A stretch of 23,950 nucleotides of DNA, from IMG/VR virus record IMGVR_UViG_3300021085_000214, positions 1 through 23,950 of that record. One strand, given 5' to 3'. Below, one piece after another: positions 14,796-23,489 of the stretch; the stretch's first letter is position 1, and each line of letters starts with the position of its first letter. This DNA comes from a virus. A program made the position numbers and the translations under genes. The notes beneath the pieces are model-generated. The model was given only the letters and a program-made list of their open reading frames with translations. It had not been told where the DNA came from and ran no database searches.

Positions 14796-14800
14796 TTATT

Positions 14801-17800
14801 ATGGCTAAAGAAGAAACAGAACTTGAGAACATAGAAAGCAAAGCACCTGCTCTTAGTCAGGAAGAATTTCAGTTACTAAGTGAAGACCAACCAATCACTC
14901 AAGAACAAAAGGCTAAAGGTATTGCAGAGTTTAAAGAACAAGCTAAACCTGTTTTTAAAGCAGCTGAAGAAAGTATGCTTGAGGGAGTTCGTACAGGACA
15001 ACCTGTCAGAGCGGAAGAAATAACAGGGCAACAGCAACAAGAACCCAAGCAAAAGTACGAAGTACCTACTACTTTACCTGACCACGGTATTCGAGGTTTA
15101 TATACTCCTGAAGAACAGATTTTAGATAGAGCAACTCAGATAACAGGTCTACCTCCTGAAAGCCCAGCTAATCACTATATAGCACAGGCATTAGCCAAAG
15201 GTGATCCTTTCAGTGCTGCTTCGATGGAAGCTGCTAAAGAAGAAACAATGAAGCTTGTTAGAGCTGGTATCATACCCAACCCTGACTACGAAGGTTTTGG
15301 TGGGTTTCTCAGTGAAGCTGTAGATGTTGCTGGTCCGATAGCAGTTGAAATAGGATTGCCTATGTTCACAGGTATCGTGTCATCTCCTTTGTTAATTTCT
15401 CCTGAACCCTTTTCAAAAGCAGGTTGGATAGGACTTCAAGCTTCTTCTTCTACCTTTGCTAATCTACTAGCTCAACAGATGCGTATATCTTCTGGAATGC
15501 AGAAAGATACATCGTATATGGAAGCAGCAGCAGCAGGGGCTTTTGGTTTAGTTCCAGGATTAAAGACAGGTAAAGATTTAAGTACTGCTGCTACAGTAGG
15601 TATAAGAGCTGCTGAAGGTGCTTTCATGGCTGGAGGGGAAGATTTAACTCGTCAAGGTCTACAGATTTTATTTGAAGAAAGAGAAGGTTTTAAACCTATG
15701 GAGACTCTCACTGCTGTTGGAGTGGGTGCTGGACTTGGATCAGGTTTAGGTAGGTTAGAAAAAGCTTTAGTATCTTACACTCCTAAGAAAGACCCCGCTG
15801 CTCCTATATTAAGGAAAGCACTACAAGATGAGTTAAAGGAAGTTAAGAAAGAATTACAAAGGACAGAGAAGCGTGGAGCTGTTAATGTAGAAGCTAGGGA
15901 TAAGGTCAAGCAGATCGAAGATAAGATTAACGCTTTAAAGCCTGATGAGGAAAGAGTGTTACAACAAGCTATTGATAGTCTTGATGAAGCTGAACAGAAA
16001 CAAGCACAAGAAGTAGCAGCAGCAGCTGAAGAGTTTCAACAAAGTGAAGCAGCTAAGATATTTAAAGAAGCGGATGAACCTACTGTAGCTGTTAAAGAAC
16101 AAGAAGCACCTACCACTACTCAAAAACCACAAGAAGAAGTTAGTGTTGAAGCAAAGGAAATTGTAGATGACTTTATGTCTGGTGGTGGTACTCGTGATGT
16201 AGACCCTGAGACAGGTAAACTTAAAGATAGTGAAGACGAAGTAAAAGCTAGGTTGTTAACAAGCGACACTGAAAAGCAAAGACTTATCAACGCTGTTACT
16301 AGAGCTATTGATACTGACTTAAAGAATGTTAAAGGTGGAAGAGTAGGTAAACTACAATACTTAGCTAAGGTTCAACAAGAGTTAAACAGAAGGTTAGGTA
16401 AAGAAGCAGGTGATGAATTTGCTCTTGTCATGAAAGCTTCTCAAGTATCTGACAATGCCCAAGTAGCTGATGCTATCGATCAACTAGGAGTACACATGGC
16501 AGCTAACGGTGCTATCATGGTACAAGGTTTTGATGATGTATTGAAGTTCTTAGACGGTGCTGACTTAAATAATAAAGAAGTTCTCAACAATGCAATGGTA
16601 AGTATTCATAAGTTAATACCTGCTATGATGGGTTGGAAGAAAGCTGGTTCTGCTTCAGGTAGGTTATTACAATCAAGGAAGTACGAGAAAGACATCATTG
16701 AGATAAAACAGGAACACTTAAAAGAAAAGTTAGAAGGTAACTTAGTAAGCAGTCTAAAAGAAGCTAAAGATTTAAACCCTGAACAGCTTGAACAACAAAT
16801 TAAAACATTTGGAGATATACAAGTAGTTAAGAAGCTATTACAAGCTGTTCAACAAGCTGAAGATATTTCTGAAGTCAAAGATATATTAATTAAACAACAA
16901 GAAGCTTTTCAAAGTAAATCAGCTAAAGCAGTTGCTAAGAAACTGTTAAACTCTCCTTATGAACCAGGTGAAGGGGGAAGTACTTACACTAAAGTTAGAG
17001 ATGTTGCTTCTGATGTAGCTTACGCTAGTATGTTAAGTAGTCCAGTTACACCCGCTAAAGTTGCTATATCTAATAAGCTTATGTCTGGTTATAATGTACT
17101 AGCAGGAGCTGTAGGGGCTAAGTTTATGGCTACTGTACCTTGGTCGAGGAATGGATTAACAAGACAACAGTTTGAAGAAGCAGGGGCTTTTTGGTCTAAA
17201 GTATCAAGTTCATACGGTAATTTTTCGGAGATAGCTAATAAAGAAGCTTTAAGAGTTTTAAAAACAGGAGATGCAGATTTACAATCACACTTTGAAAGAA
17301 TAGGTGAGTCAGCTCTTTCTATGGAGCGTACTGGTCTTACAGGTGCTTTTGGTCAAACCGTAGAGAATGTAGGTAGGTTTGTTGATATTCCTGGTAAAGT
17401 ATTGGCAGCAGTAGATGTGCGTACAAGACTTAACATTGCACATTCTATGACTAGAGCTAAAGCTGAAATGGATTACATAGCAGCTAAAAAAGCAGGTGAG
17501 GATGTAGGTACTTTACAAGATTACTATGACAAGTTCGTAGCTAAAGTATTTAACGAGTCTAAAACAAAAATGCTCAACGAGGACCAAGTAAGAAGAAAAG
17601 CAGTCTTAATGGCAGAGCAAGAAGGTGTTAAAGCTGAAGACCTAGCATCTTATATTGATAACTTTGTTAAAGATAATTGGAATAAAAACACAAGTAGTTT
17701 CGTTGATTTTGTTAACAGGAACTTAAAGGAAGTTACTTTTACTGAGGAGATAGGTGAGTTTGCTGAAGCTGGTTGGAAACAAAGAGCAAAAGAAGGAGCA

Positions 17801-19474
17801 CCGATATTGGGCGATCCTAATGTAATAGAAAGAGGAAGCAGACACATTGAATCTTTCTTAAAGACATATCCATTACTTCACGTTGTATTAAATCCTTTCA
17901 TGCGTACTGGTCGTAATATAACTAGAGGAGCAATGGCTTCTACAAGTTCTCTTGTTTCAGTCGCTAATGCTACATCTAAAATCCCGGGAGTTAACAAACT
18001 TAAAATAGATAGGATAGCTGAGAGGTTGTGGAGTAAGACAGCTAAAGATTTAGCAAGTGATGATCCTATCGTAGTAGCTAGAGCAAAAGGGCAACAGATT
18101 GTAGGTGCTGGTGTTATATTAGCAGCTATAGGATTATCTGAAGGAGTTGAAGATGTATTTGAATTTGTAGGTACAGAAAGCCAAGATTGGAAAAAGAAGA
18201 AGAATATCAGAGCTGCGACAGGAATGCCTGAATATACTTTGAGAGTAGGTAAAGAAGGAGAAAAGGTTGCTATTAGTCTAGCTGCTTTAGAACCTTTAAA
18301 CACCATCCTAAGTATTACAGCTGATATGAAGACTCTTAACAACGGTACTGTTGCACAAAGAGAAGAAGCTAGAGGTTTAATGGAAGCAGCTGCTTTAGCT
18401 ATTACAAATAACATAGCAAACAAGTCTTACTATAAAAACTTAGGAGATGCTATTAAACTTGTAACACAAGCTACAGATAGTTCCGAAGCAACTAGCAGAG
18501 AGTCTTTTAAGTTGTTGAAGAGTCTAGGAAGTACTTTTGTTCCTTCCGCTGCCAATACATTAAACTATATGTCTGATGATATCATCCGCGAGAACAATAC
18601 ATTATTGCAAGTCATAGCGAGAAGAATGAACGGTCTTTCTAAGCTTGTACCTCCGATGCGTGATATATTTGGAGATGTACAGACAAGAGGATTTAAGCAA
18701 AGGAAGATAGGAGGTTTGGCTTTGTTGTCTCCCTTTGGTGTGTTTACTCAGAAAGGTTCTGTAGATAAGTATGTAGACATTGACGCTGAGACTGAATTTA
18801 GAACTCTTAACATTCCTAAGATAACAAAAGCTAGTGTAAGAAAAGAAATTGCTAAAGACGGTAGAACAAAAATAACACCTGAAGTTTTAGAAGATGCGTA
18901 TCAAGCTAAGATAAGTGAAGCTGCTGCTGCTGTTATAGTAGAACTAGGAGGTACACACCACTTCAACGGAGGCACTTCTAAATGGGAAGGTATGGACTTA
19001 GAGGAAATCATACATCCTGAGACACAACAAAATGCTTTTGATAGATGGCAAGAATTAACCACTCAAGTTAAACTTAACCCAATAACTGGAAACTCTTCTA
19101 AAACAGGTAAAACTTTAAAAGAGATGATTGTTGCTGTTTCTAGTCAAACGGACTTTAAGAAAAGGGTAGCACCTAAAGGAGCTTTGCCTGAAAGGTTTGA
19201 ACAAGAAGATAAGAGACTTGATGCTATACGATCTATTTTTAAAGGTTACAGAGACAATGCGAGATACCAACTCCTAGAAGAGTATCCGATACTTATGGAA
19301 GACATAGAAGCTAGAGGAGAGTTACAAGAGCAATTAAGCAAACCTGCCGATACCCTAGAAGAACAAAGAGAATTAGAAAAGGCTTTACCTGGTACTGAGT
19401 TCCCTTTGGAGAGTTATAAGAAGACACAGCGTCCTTCTTTATTAGAAGAAAGATTACTGCCTTTCAGAAACTAG
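14801..19474 (+). CDS. Internal virion protein D (T7 gp16-like ejection protein), no transglycosylase domain seen
   Basis: A 1557-residue protein, the largest in the window (T7 gp16: 1318). By order it is the inner-core protein that, with gp14 and gp15, builds the trans-envelope channel and helps pull in DNA. The N-terminus is acidic and Gln-rich, a Gly/Ala-rich hydrophobic region is around residues 165-320, a long coiled-coil region lies at about 330-430, and a hydrophobic patch (IVGAGVILAAIGL) is near 1097. The N-terminal lytic transglycosylase of T7 gp16 (catalytic Glu with GLMQ-type motif) is not visible anywhere. The C-terminus ends LEERLLPFRN. Leader AT-rich with no Shine-Dalgarno. Confidence 0.87.
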   Translation: MAKEETELENIESKAPALSQEEFQLLSEDQPITQEQKAKGIAEFKEQAKPVFKAAEESMLEGVRTGQPVRAEEITGQQQQEPKQKYEVPTTLPDHGIRGLYTPEEQILDRATQITGLPPESPANHYIAQALAKGDPFSAASMEAAKEETMKLVRAGIIPNPDYEGFGGFLSEAVDVAGPIAVEIGLPMFTGIVSSPLLISPEPFSKAGWIGLQASSSTFANLLAQQMRISSGMQKDTSYMEAAAAGAFGLVPGLKTGKDLSTAATVGIRAAEGAFMAGGEDLTRQGLQILFEEREGFKPMETLTAVGVGAGLGSGLGRLEKALVSYTPKKDPAAPILRKALQDELKEVKKELQRTEKRGAVNVEARDKVKQIEDKINALKPDEERVLQQAIDSLDEAEQKQAQEVAAAAEEFQQSEAAKIFKEADEPTVAVKEQEAPTTTQKPQEEVSVEAKEIVDDFMSGGGTRDVDPETGKLKDSEDEVKARLLTSDTEKQRLINAVTRAIDTDLKNVKGGRVGKLQYLAKVQQELNRRLGKEAGDEFALVMKASQVSDNAQVADAIDQLGVHMAANGAIMVQGFDDVLKFLDGADLNNKEVLNNAMVSIHKLIPAMMGWKKAGSASGRLLQSRKYEKDIIEIKQEHLKEKLEGNLVSSLKEAKDLNPEQLEQQIKTFGDIQVVKKLLQAVQQAEDISEVKDILIKQQEAFQSKSAKAVAKKLLNSPYEPGEGGSTYTKVRDVASDVAYASMLSSPVTPAKVAISNKLMSGYNVLAGAVGAKFMATVPWSRNGLTRQQFEEAGAFWSKVSSSYGNFSEIANKEALRVLKTGDADLQSHFERIGESALSMERTGLTGAFGQTVENVGRFVDIPGKVLAAVDVRTRLNIAHSMTRAKAEMDYIAAKKAGEDVGTLQDYYDKFVAKVFNESKTKMLNEDQVRRKAVLMAEQEGVKAEDLASYIDNFVKDNWNKNTSSFVDFVNRNLKEVTFTEEIGEFAEAGWKQRAKEGAPILGDPNVIERGSRHIESFLKTYPLLHVVLNPFMRTGRNITRGAMASTSSLVSVANATSKIPGVNKLKIDRIAERLWSKTAKDLASDDPIVVARAKGQQIVGAGVILAAIGLSEGVEDVFEFVGTESQDWKKKKNIRAATGMPEYTLRVGKEGEKVAISLAALEPLNTILSITADMKTLNNGTVAQREEARGLMEAAALAITNNIANKSYYKNLGDAIKLVTQATDSSEATSRESFKLLKSLGSTFVPSAANTLNYMSDDIIRENNTLLQVIARRMNGLSKLVPPMRDIFGDVQTRGFKQRKIGGLALLSPFGVFTQKGSVDKYVDIDAETEFRTLNIPKITKASVRKEIAKDGRTKITPEVLEDAYQAKISEAAAAVIVELGGTHHFNGGTSKWEGMDLEEIIHPETQQNAFDRWQELTTQVKLNPITGNSSKTGKTLKEMIVAVSSQTDFKKRVAPKGALPERFEQEDKRLDAIRSIFKGYRDNARYQLLEEYPILMEDIEARGELQEQLSKPADTLEEQRELEKALPGTEFPLESYKKTQRPSLLEERLLPFRN

Positions 19475-19513
19475 CTTGAACTTTTATCACAAACAAACTA
19501 ATAATAGATTACC

Positions 19514-21826
19514 ATGGCTAATACATACGTAGACTACACAGTTGGAGCAAGTCAGACGGACTTTGCATTCTCCTTTCCTTATCTTGATGACACTCATGTA
19601 GTTGTACAGCTAGACGATTCAACAGTTGATTCTCCAGGAGGTAAGTTTTATACTGTTTCTACAGGAGATTATTCTATTATCACATCCCCTTCTGCTCTTA
19701 TTAGGTTCACTACTGCTCCTGAAACTGGTGCTAGGATAAGAATCAAAAGAGATAGTGCATCTGATACTGCTCTTGTAGACTTTGAGAATGGTAGTGTACT
19801 TACTGAAGTAGAACTAGATCGTGCTTACTTACATAACTTATATCTGAGCGAAGAGATTGAAGAGGGTAGTGGTAAGAACACGATGACTAAAGACCCTGTT
19901 GATGGGAACTACGATGCTGATTTATCCAAGATTAAAAACCTTGCTGATCCTACAAACCCACAAGATGCAGTAACTAAGAACTACGCTGATACTACTTTTG
20001 TTGATGTTGCTGGTGACACGATGACTGGTAACTTGGACATGGGTTCTAATAAGGTTACTTCTTCTGCTGTTCCTGGTACTGGTAATGATCTTACTAACAA
20101 GACTTATGTAGACGGTCAAGACGCACTGCAAGTTACTAAAGCAGGTGACAATATGACAGGTGACTTAGCTATGGGTGGTAACATGGTCAGTGGTTTAGGT
20201 GCTCCTATTAGTAGTGATCACTCTGCTCGTAAGGGTTATGTAGACCAACAAGACGCTCTTCAAGTTACCAAGGCAGGAGATTCAATGTCAGGTACTTTGG
20301 CTATGGGTGTTAATAAAGTAACTTCTGCTGCTGTTCCTACTGTTGGTACTGATTTAACTAATAAGACTTATGTTGATAGTGTTGATATTTTAAAGGTAAA
20401 CAAAAGCGGAGACACGATGAGTGGTACGCTGGACATGGGAACTAATAAAATAGCGAATGTTCTTGATCCTTTAAATGCTCAGGAAGCTGCTACTAAAAAA
20501 TATGTGGATGATACTATCACTACATCTTTTGCCACAGGGACTCCACCTCCAGCCAATCAGATAGGTACAAATACTATTACTGATTCTGCAATCACAACAG
20601 AGAAGATCAATAACTCCTCTATCACAACAGAGAAGATTAACGATGGGGCTATCACTGCTGACAAGCTTGCTAACACTGCTGTTACTCCAGGAGCTTATAC
20701 TGCTACTAATTTAACAGTAGATGCACAAGGAAGGATTACAGCTGCTGCGAACGGTAGTCCTTCTCCTACGGCTGCTGAGGTTAAGACCTTATATGAAAGC
20801 AACGCGAACACTAATGAGTATGATGATACTGAACAAACGAAGTTGGCAGGTATTGCAGCAGGTGCAACCGTTAATGATACAGACTCTAACTTAAAGAACA
20901 GGGCTAATCACACAGGTACTCAACTTGCTTCTACTATATCGGACTTTGACACGGAGGTTTCTAATAACTCTTCTGTTGCAGCTAATACGGCAAAAGTAGG
21001 ACTAAACGGACCAGTACAAAACGATTCTGTCATTGGACCAAATACTAATGATGTTGTTTATGGAGATGCTAGTACTTTTGAAAATGCAGGTTCAGGCACT
21101 ATTAATAGCACTATGTTTGGACGCTCTGCTGGTCAATGTATCGACGCAAGTTCGGGATTAGCTAATAGGAATACAGCATTAGGGCAGTCGGCTTTAGGGT
21201 TGATTTCTTATACTCAACCTACTCCTAATGCAATTGACGGTAATACTGCTGTAGGGGGTTTATCTTTAGTTAATTGCACAGGAAGTTTTAATACTGTTGT
21301 AGGTTCAAGTTCAGCTTATTCTGGTGGTAGTGCTTATGCACATTCAAACACTACAGTTTTAGGTTCTGGTACTACAGCCACTGGAGATAATCAAGTAGTA
21401 TTAGGCGACACAAGCGTTACAACTTTAAAATGTAATGTCACAAGTATTACTTCACTGTCTGATGAAAGAACAAAAGAGAATATTGAAGATAGTACTTTAG
21501 GTTTAGAGTTTATCAATGAACTTAAAACAAAAACTTTTAACAAGAAAAACCCTGCTGACTGGGAGGAAGGTATCTTAGAAGAACGTTATCAAGACAAGAA
21601 CAGCGAGGAGTATAAGAGACCTTCAGATAACCCAGCTACTTATACAGGTTTAATTGCACAAGAAGTTAAAGGTGTGCTGGATAAATTAAACATAGGTGAA
21701 TGGGATGGTTGGGATGAAGAACCTAACGGAGTACAAAGACTAGGTTACGGTGCTCTTGTCATGCCTTTAATTAAAGCTGTTCAAGAACTCTCTGCACAAG
21801 TAGAAGATTTAAAAAGTAAAATCTAA
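19514..21826 (+). CDS. Tail fibre: T7 gp17 N-terminal anchor, fibre repeats, YadA-like head, S74 chaperone
   Basis: A 770-residue receptor-binding fibre. Residues 1-115 match the T7 tail-fibre N-terminal domain ([50 protein letters not shown]), which docks to the tail. Residues 129-333 hold one degenerate and four clear repeats of the G-D-x-M-x-G-x-L-x-M-G type with a 44-residue period. Residues 340-490 carry TEKIN repeats, a [13 protein letters not shown] motif and an HTGTQ-x-x-x-TISDF motif. Residues 535-640 show N-T-x-V-G/L-G repeats like YadA heads. From Ser649 (SDERTKENI) to the end is a peptidase_S74 intramolecular chaperone expected to fold trimers and cut itself off before Ser649, ending in a coiled coil. 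Confidence 0.95.
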   Translation: MANTYVDYTVGASQTDFAFSFPYLDDTHVVVQLDDSTVDSPGGKFYTVSTGDYSIITSPSALIRFTTAPETGARIRIKRDSASDTALVDFENGSVLTEVELDRAYLHNLYLSEEIEEGSGKNTMTKDPVDGNYDADLSKIKNLADPTNPQDAVTKNYADTTFVDVAGDTMTGNLDMGSNKVTSSAVPGTGNDLTNKTYVDGQDALQVTKAGDNMTGDLAMGGNMVSGLGAPISSDHSARKGYVDQQDALQVTKAGDSMSGTLAMGVNKVTSAAVPTVGTDLTNKTYVDSVDILKVNKSGDTMSGTLDMGTNKIANVLDPLNAQEAATKKYVDDTITTSFATGTPPPANQIGTNTITDSAITTEKINNSSITTEKINDGAITADKLANTAVTPGAYTATNLTVDAQGRITAAANGSPSPTAAEVKTLYESNANTNEYDDTEQTKLAGIAAGATVNDTDSNLKNRANHTGTQLASTISDFDTEVSNNSSVAANTAKVGLNGPVQNDSVIGPNTNDVVYGDASTFENAGSGTINSTMFGRSAGQCIDASSGLANRNTALGQSALGLISYTQPTPNAIDGNTAVGGLSLVNCTGSFNTVVGSSSAYSGGSAYAHSNTTVLGSGTTATGDNQVVLGDTSVTTLKCNVTSITSLSDERTKENIEDSTLGLEFINELKTKTFNKKNPADWEEGILEERYQDKNSEEYKRPSDNPATYTGLIAQEVKGVLDKLNIGEWDGWDEEPNGVQRLGYGALVMPLIKAVQELSAQVEDLKSKI
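19898..20512 (+). repeat. Tail-fibre repeats with 132-nt (44-residue) period
   Basis: In-frame repeats inside the fibre gene. Units at residues 166-209, 210-253, 254-297 and 298-333 (partial) share A/S-G-D-x-M-x-G-x-L-x-M-G-x-N at the start and K-x-Y-V-D at the end; residues 129-165 are a degenerate copy. The exact 44-residue spacing suggests duplication of whole units, as in phage fibre shafts. Confidence 0.9.
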
Positions 21827-22077
21827 TGACTGAACAACTCTCACACTTTCTCGACACTGCTCTAGCTGTTATTCTAGGTGTCATTGGTTGGATGATTAAG
21901 AAGCTGACTGATCGACTAGACAACGATGAAAAAAGGTTAACAAGTATTGAAGTAGAACTTGCTACTCAAAGAGAACGAGACACTGCTGTGGAGAATAGAA
22001 TGAGTGGTCTTGAAACTACTGTTAAAGAGATCAACGGTAAACTAGATAGAATGATGGAGATATTAATTAAACGATGA
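21826..22077 (+). CDS. Holin-like membrane/coiled-coil protein (BhlA/UviB-like topology)
   Basis: An 83-residue protein starting on the fibre stop (TAATG overlap), the place where T7 has its holin gene 17.5. Residues 9-25 form one transmembrane helix (LDTALAVILGVIGWMI), flanked by KK on the C-terminal side, then a charged coiled coil runs to the end (residues 27-82, ending MMEILIKR). The positive-inside rule puts the coiled coil in the cytoplasm, which disfavours an i-spanin and matches the small BhlA/UviB holin-like proteins. Function as holin is inferred from topology and position. ATGA overlap joins it to the next gene. Confidence 0.65.
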   Translation: MTEQLSHFLDTALAVILGVIGWMIKKLTDRLDNDEKRLTSIEVELATQRERDTAVENRMSGLETTVKEINGKLDRMMEILIKR

Positions 22078-22196
22078 AAAAAGGATTATACGCAAACATT
22101 AACAGAAGAAGGAAGCTAGGCATTAGTCGTAGCAAAAAGAAGTCTACAATATCACCTAACTCTTACGCTAATATGAAGAGTGGGTTTAAAAAGTGA
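22074..22196 (+). CDS. 40-residue basic phage peptide (MKKGLYANI-type)
   Basis: A very short gene starting in an ATGA overlap with the holin-like gene and ending in a GTGA overlap with the next. The product is basic, beginning MKKGLYANINRRRKLGISRS, with SKKKSTISPNSYANMKSGF near the end. I recognise this pattern (MKKGLYANI ... SP..YANMK.GF) from small conserved proteins of marine phages. Both stop/start overlaps and the conserved look support a real gene. Function unknown; a nucleic acid or ribosome contact is possible given the charge. Confidence 0.75.
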   Translation: MKKGLYANINRRRKLGISRSKKKSTISPNSYANMKSGFKK

Positions 22197-22432
22197 GAAG
22201 TGTATCTATATCTTTAAGAGCTTCTGATAAATCAGCTAAAGGTGGTCTTAGTGAGTCAGGAAGGAATCGGATCAACAAGGCTACAGGTTCTAACTTAAAA
22301 GCCCCTCAGCCTGGTGGTGGTCCTAGGAAGCGTAGCTTCTGTGCTCGTATGAGTGGTAACAAAGGACCTATGAAAGACTCTAAAGGTAAACCCACTAGAA
22401 AAGCCTTAGCTCTTAGACGTTGGAAGTGTTAG
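22193..22432 (+). CDS. DUF6321-like small basic protein
   Basis: A 79-residue protein with a GTG start overlapping the previous TGA. The sequence SAKGGLSESGRNRINKATG, then LKAP and a Gly/Pro turn, then KRSFCARMSGNKGPMKDSKG, and KPTRKALALRRWKC matches a domain common in marine tailed phages that I know as DUF6321. Two cysteines (C50, C79) and many Arg/Lys suggest nucleic acid or metal binding, but there is no known function. The downstream gene follows the stop immediately. Confidence 0.82.
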   Translation: MRSVSISLRASDKSAKGGLSESGRNRINKATGSNLKAPQPGGGPRKRSFCARMSGNKGPMKDSKGKPTRKALALRRWKC

Positions 22433-22654
22433 ATGCCTAGAAGACCTGTAGTTCGTGTTCACCCTCTTACTTTTCAAAGTAGGACTATCGCTGCGTCTGC
22501 TGGTGCGGTAGCTACGGACAACAAAGAAAAAGCAGATACTTTAGAATCACAAGTAGAATCCTTAGAGAATGAACCTTTCTTTGCCATCCTTGATGGTGGT
22601 GCTCCAGTAATGGAGGAAACTGATATATTTGACGGAGGATTAATTGATGCCTAA
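22433..22654 (+). CDS. Small acidic protein of unknown function
   Basis: A 73-residue protein whose ATG follows the preceding TAG without a gap. The N-terminus is basic (MPRRPVVRVHPLTFQSR), then an Ala-rich helix, a short Glu-rich coil (KADTLESQVESLENEPFF), and an acidic end (EETDIFDGGLIDA). Its last 8 nt overlap the next gene, and the GGAGG of that gene lies within it. I do not recognise a family. A virion assembly or adaptor role next to fibre genes is possible. Confidence 0.65.
   Translation: MPRRPVVRVHPLTFQSRTIAASAGAVATDNKEKADTLESQVESLENEPFFAILDGGAPVMEETDIFDGGLIDA
22634..22638 (+). promoter_or_regulatory. Shine-Dalgarno GGAGG for the Mtd-N-like gene
   Basis: GGAGG with an 8-nt spacer to the ATG at 22647. 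It selects that ATG over the in-frame TTG at 22644. Confidence 0.75.
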
Positions 22655-22976
22655 CTTTACGAAACGAATACAACTTAGAAGAGGAGAATCCTCTTTATGG
22701 GAATCCACTAACCCTGTTTTATTAGCAGGTGAATTTGGGATTGACTTAACTAACAAGCGTGTCAAATTGGGTGACGGTGTCACTACTTGGAACAGTCTTA
22801 CCTATCTTGGACCAGTACAGACTGTTGCAGGGAGAACTGGAAATATCATTCTTCAAAACGATGATGTGTTTGGTTCTGCTTCTCAAGTTAGCTTACACTC
22901 AGTAGAAACAGACCTAAGTAATCTTCGTGGCGAATTAGGAGACATGGATGATTATACGTCAGGATTAACCAACTAA
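22647..22976 (+). CDS. Mtd-N-like / hyaluronidase-type phage tail appendage protein
   Basis: A 109-residue protein. Residues 1-55 match the small domain found at the N-terminus of Mtd and many phage fibres: RIQLRRGESSLWES, NPVLLAGEFGID, then KLGDGVTTWNSLTYL. Residues 56-80 carry a second common fibre motif, TVAGRTGNIILQNDDV, followed by a short helix. This looks like an adaptor that attaches other fibre parts; on its own it lacks a receptor-binding lectin domain, which may be supplied by the following genes. The start has GGAGG at 22634-22638. Confidence 0.82.
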   Translation: MPNFTKRIQLRRGESSLWESTNPVLLAGEFGIDLTNKRVKLGDGVTTWNSLTYLGPVQTVAGRTGNIILQNDDVFGSASQVSLHSVETDLSNLRGELGDMDDYTSGLTN

Positions 22977-22990
22977 AATGAATATAAATA

Positions 22991-23179
22991 ATGAGCGTAT
23001 GGTATCAAATGGGACAAGCAGTAAGAAACGTTTTAACAACTCTATCAAACAAAGCGATATTAGACACAGAGAGTAACATCCAAGCTAGGACTGGTGATGA
23101 ACTAGGAGCGATGGCTTTTGCTACAGATACAAGTAAACTCTATGTTTATACAAGTAGTGGATGGGTACACGCTCAATAA
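22991..23179 (+). CDS. Small fibre-module protein 1 (ends in 'ATDTSKLYVY..GW')
   Basis: A 62-residue protein beginning MSVWYQMGQAVRNVL, then RTGDELGAMAFATDTSKLYVY and a short SSGW tail. The motif R-T-G-D-x-x-G-x-x-x-F-x-T/S-D-x-x-x-x-Y-V-Y-x-x-x-x-W is shared with the next gene, and a looser form with the third gene and with the gene at 3462. No signal peptide or membrane helix. The leader is AT-rich with no Shine-Dalgarno. Probably a small virion appendage part, as it follows the fibre and Mtd-N-like genes. Function inferred from neighbours only. Confidence 0.7.
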   Translation: MSVWYQMGQAVRNVLTTLSNKAILDTESNIQARTGDELGAMAFATDTSKLYVYTSSGWVHAQ

Positions 23180-23220
23180 CTTTGACACTTTTTAAATTAT
23201 AACTTAAAACTAAATACACA

Positions 23221-23478
23221 ATGGCAAACATTCTACAACAGATCGGTACAGTAGTTAAAAGCAAGCTTGATGATAAAGTCGATAAGACTGATGCAACAGG
23301 TGACTTTATTAAGGCTGTACTAGGAATAGACACTGACACAACAACACCAACAGTTGCACTTGAATCCGATATAACTACAAGGACAGGAGATGCTAACGGC
23401 ACTTTGTTCTTTGGTTCTGACTCCGCTGACTTCTATGTCTATAACGGAGGAACTTGGTATCAATTCAACAACTCTTAA
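23221..23478 (+). CDS. Small fibre-module protein 2 (ends in 'GSDSADFYVYNGGTWY')
   Basis: An 85-residue paralogue of the previous gene. N-terminus MANILQQIGTVVKSKLDDKV parallels that of its neighbour (x-x-G-x-x-V-x-x-x-L), followed by an insertion GDFIKAVLGIDTDTTTPTVAL and then the shared RTGDANGTLFFGSDSADFYVY module with the GGTWYQF end. Local repetition suggests tandem duplication. A 41-nt AT-rich gap (23180-23220) with no ribosome site precedes it. Confidence 0.7.
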   Translation: MANILQQIGTVVKSKLDDKVDKTDATGDFIKAVLGIDTDTTTPTVALESDITTRTGDANGTLFFGSDSADFYVYNGGTWYQFNNS

Positions 23479-23489
23479 AACAATATAAT

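Noticed and set aside
17878-18423. Antisense 181-codon ORF within the gp16-like gene
   Set aside because: It is the shadow of a conserved sense gene, has low-quality composition rich in Ala/Leu/Ser/Val, and no other - strand gene exists in the window.
23177-23184. TAACTTTG, matching the Bacteroidetes -7 promoter element
   Set aside because: No TTG/TTTG element is found at the proper distance upstream, and it overlaps a stop codon; not enough to suggest a Bacteroidetes host.
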